The notes beneath the pieces were generated by a model. That model made no database searches. It was not told the origin of the DNA and worked only from the letters and a program-made list of their open reading frames with translations. Both the position numbers and the translations under genes were made by a program. This document shows, in pieces, positions 61,128 to 64,000 of a stretch of 64,000 bases of DNA (the first letter of the stretch is position 1; each line of letters opens with the position of its first letter). Source of the stretch: Apoda limacodes (lineage: Eukaryota; Arthropoda; Insecta; Lepidoptera; Limacodidae); NCBI GenBank assembly GCA_946406115.1, contig OX291543.1, forward strand, positions 28,236,815 to 28,300,814. Reading direction: 5' to 3'.

Positions 61128-61465
61128 AAAAAAAAAAATCCGGTCAAGTGCGAATTTTCTGTGTTACTTCCAAAATTATATGCTTGGTAGTTTTGCAGAT
61201 ATTTATTTTAAAATTTAAAAAAAAAGATTTCAGATCCCTACAACACGCCCTTTGCCACACGGTACAGTTTGCACAACTTTTTTATTTTATTTTATAATTC
61301 AACCCTCCAAATGTGACCCTGTAGTTACAATTTACTTATTTACGTTACACTTACGTGTGTTTGGGTCACATAAACCTATACGTGTACCAAATTTTAACTT
61401 AATCAGCAAATTGACTATGACAGACCGACAGATAGACACATGAGTGACGTACGGAACTCTTAAAG
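61128..61465 (+). repeat. Shorter copy of the GGCCAAGTGCGAGTCGG element
   Basis: Head CCGGTCAAGTGCGAATTTTC at 61140; tail GACGTACGGAACTCTTAAAG near 61447-61466. Confidence 0.45.
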
Positions 61466-61689
61466 AGTGTAGTGGAGTTATTTTACTTATACTGCTGCTC
61501 TACTGCGGCGAATCCGAAAGTCAACACAGTCACTATGTTATATTTATTGTACCATGAACAAGAGTTAACACGATAGCGTAGTACTGGCAGCAGCATAGAA
61601 AATATACACATTTTTCTACAATACGGATAGAGACATCACGAACATAAGATTCAGCTCCGATCGCAACCCAAATAGTATAAGGAGCTCAC

Positions 61690-63000
61690 TAAATTTAGTT
61701 TGATTTGTCAAAGGCCAATTACGTTGATATGCAGGAGAAACAGCGTAGGAGACAGCACAGAGCCTTGCGGGACGCCAGCATTTGTGTCCATGCTGTCGGA
61801 GAAAATACCGTCAACTACGGCTCGTATGCGTCTGCAGCACAAAAAGCTAGCCACCCATTTGCACAAACCCTCTGGTACCTTTGATATAACCCCTCGGTGC
61901 GAGAACCGATCGAACGCCTTCGCTATGGTACATGCCAATGCCTCTCAATGGCTAGTGCCCATCGGTGTGTGAGATACACTAGAAGGTCACCAGCTGAGTG
62001 TCCGAGGCGAAAGCCTTATTGAGAGTCACTGACCAGATCGTGGTGGTTACGACGACTGGCAAAAGTTCTCTTCGGAAGCTTTAGCAAGCGACCAGAAAGC
62101 ACGACTCCCAGAGGGCTAGCTCGCAAGGTGCCCACCTATTTTGCCGATGAATTGGAATTTAGCTCGGGCATTTGCATTTTTACTGAACCTCGAGGCAGCG
62201 TTTAATTTACGTTTTAACTCAAATATCCGAAATATTCTGATCCTTATTATTACGAGTCGTGGTCCAAACCTCATTCGCAGTAAGCTTCAGTATTTAAGGT
62301 TCTCTACAAGACCTATTAAACCACGACCTATTAAACCACGGTGGTTTTTAGACGCCGGTAGCTACTCGCGGGTTAGGAATAAAACATTCCATACCAGTGA
62401 GGATTGTCTCAGTGACTGCGGCCTTCACGACAACGATGCATAAAATTCTGGCAATCCATCCCAGTCTGCTGACTTATAATGCCACACACGACGCCAATTA
62501 GTTGGCCCAGATGGATCGGGTTGTGTGGATGACACTTGAGTCCAAACGATACAGTGGTCCGAGGAGCCAAGAGCCAAGCGGAATAGACCAGACGTGTAGT
62601 TAGCATATGGTTCAGTTATTAGCTCGTATGGTCTTCTATATCTGGTATTCTCGTTGGAGAAAGTACCAGCTGAGAGAATCCATAGGTCAGAGCAAATTCA
62701 TTAGCAGATATCCCTGCGTAGTTATTGGTTCGAGAACTGAGCCACTCACAATGGTGGGCGTCGAAGTCTGGTCATGGTATATTACTTTACAACTTGGTCA
62801 GTCGTCAAACTCAGGTGCGTGAAGAGTTGAGCTACGTCCGTGTCACCGCTGTGAGACCTGTATAGGCACGCATAAACACGAGTGTGGCCGCTGTGATCTA
62901 CGGGCACCCACACTATCGACAGGTCCCTGTCTTCAAGGCTATGAAGGCGGCGACAGCATATATCCTCTCGGACGAACATACATACACCACACACGACTCA
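61690..63000 (-). pseudogene. Degraded non-LTR retrotransposon: endonuclease and RT fragments
   Basis: Reading on the minus strand from about 63.0 kb, APE-type endonuclease segments appear in several frames: VREDICCRR and YACLYRSHSGDTDVAQLF, then EWLSSRTNNYAG and LVLSPTRIPD, then GSSDHCIVW and WHYKSADWDGLPEF. At 61708-61938 an RT segment has KAFDRFSHRGV and GVPQGSVLSPTLFLLHIN (RT block with the PQGS motif). The order and wording fit the I/Jockey group of non-LTR elements. Multiple frameshifts and a missing central part make it non-functional. GC-rich sequence to about 63640 may be its 5' part. Confidence 0.75.
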
Positions 63001-64000
63001 CAAAATTGTGCTCAAGTTTGTAGCTGGGATAATATATGATGTTTCGGCCGAGCAGGATATCTGCGTCTTCGTTTGATAAATAATGGTCGGCTGCGAAGTC
63101 TCGAGATGGTGGTGGCCTGCGTTAAGATTTTCCTGAATAACCCTGATGTTGCAAAAATCCACTTTATATGTGTATGGAGAAGCAGCTGCAAAATCTCATA
63201 TACTTTAATTTTTCTCTTCTCTTCTAATCTTTTTGAAAAATGTTACTAAGACTGGATATGAGGATTCACTGCACAGACATCTTAGAGGACAAAAATGTGC
63301 GGTACTAGAACTGTTAAAGCTCAGAACAGATAATACCGTTGCTGGCACTGCGGGCAGAAGGGCGCCTGATCCGTTATTATAGCCGGGTCCACTCCGGTCT
63401 CTTTCTCCGGCACGACTACTTCTTCAGAGACTACACAGGTTAGCGGAGATTAAGTGATCCCTGGCCCCACCCGTTCAACCTACGGGCGGCCAGCGGTGAG
63501 CCGTTTCACCAGGTCTCCCTGACCGCGGTACAAGCACCGCCGGTCCTCCGCTGTCCGCCCAGCGAATTCTCAGTAGCTCTGGCAACCTCACTCACCGCCA
63601 GGAGCACAACACTATTTAATGTTAGCGTTATTATGGCCGCGGTTTTCTGTAAGGTGAAGGCTTCCCTAGTTCGGGCAGCTTATTCGAGCGAGGACTTGCT
63701 GTGCCCTACTTCTCTTAAAATATCTCTTAATCTATACAGTATTTTCCTTAAATGCTGTTAAGCATCATATTTAGTACCTATAATCTTACTGTAATATTTT
63801 GAGGAGCGTAAAAGTCAACAAATGCTCTAATTAGAGAGGTCCTAAGCCGTGGTTGATATATAATGGTAAAATTTTTAATAGTGTGTCCAATAACTTTTTT
63901 TTAACTTTTCTTTGAGATGAGAACTTACTGTAATGGGTCCAAAAATCTAAATTACTAAATTTATATTTTGAGACCAAGTACTCATTTGCGACTAGTTTCA
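63001..64000. other. Right edge: GC-rich possible LINE 5' part, then AT-rich DNA
   Basis: 63330-63640 is GC-rich and could be the 5' region of the minus-strand LINE relic. After 63700 there is AT-rich DNA with nothing recognised. Confidence 0.35.

Noticed and set aside
1..64000. CRISPR array, operon or bacterial-type system
   Set aside because: The window is clearly insect nuclear DNA. Tandem repeats found are minisatellite or SINE duplications with no spacer-repeat pattern.

Overview
The window looks like an intergenic-rich stretch of a lepidopteran (moth or butterfly) nuclear genome. It is AT-rich, full of short degraded transposable elements, tRNA-derived SINEs and (TA)n-associated repeats of types common in Lepidoptera. 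Only two convincing protein-coding genes are present. Both are intronless, both are on the minus strand, and they lie about 45 kb apart.

Gene 1 (4950-5561) encodes a HES/E(spl)-type bHLH-Orange repressor ending in WRPW. Gene 2 (50463-50939) encodes a Bearded-family protein (E(spl)m-alpha/m4 type) with a basic helix, an NxxNExLE motif and a C-terminal DRWVQA. One bHLH plus one Bearded gene in tandem orientation is a reduced Enhancer of split complex. Both genes have 3' UTR boxes of the type read by microRNAs in Drosophila: Brd and K boxes in gene 1, GY, Brd and K boxes in gene 2. The bHLH promoter has a TATA box, a head-to-head pair of Su(H)/CSL sites spaced like a Notch 'SPS', and adjacent proneural E-boxes.

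Layout: 1-4.58 kb, AT-rich with repeat fragments. 4.58-5.9 kb, bHLH gene and promoter. 5.9-29 kb, gene desert with MITEs, a tandem repeat and dispersed repeats. 29-50 kb, a desert in which short GC-rich islands carry strong Su(H) sites, GCACGTGC (HES-type) sites, proneural E-boxes and a shared 9-mer, GCTCGCGCC. 50.1-51.1 kb, Bearded gene. 52.5 kb, a degenerate Su(H) pair. 53-64 kb, transposon-rich, with a foldback element and two non-LTR retrotransposon relics on the minus strand.

Inference: the intergenic DNA looks like a Notch-responsive regulatory landscape shared by the two genes. The most notable and possibly undescribed signals are (i) recurrence of an extended 14-bp Su(H) motif, GATCGTGGGAACGC, at the promoter and at two sites more than 30 kb away, (ii) extended GCACGTGC motifs, and (iii) the 9-mer GCTCGCGCC in five GC-rich spots. 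All chance expectations quoted are hand estimates assuming about 33% each for A and T and 17% each for G and C. No alignment or database search was run.
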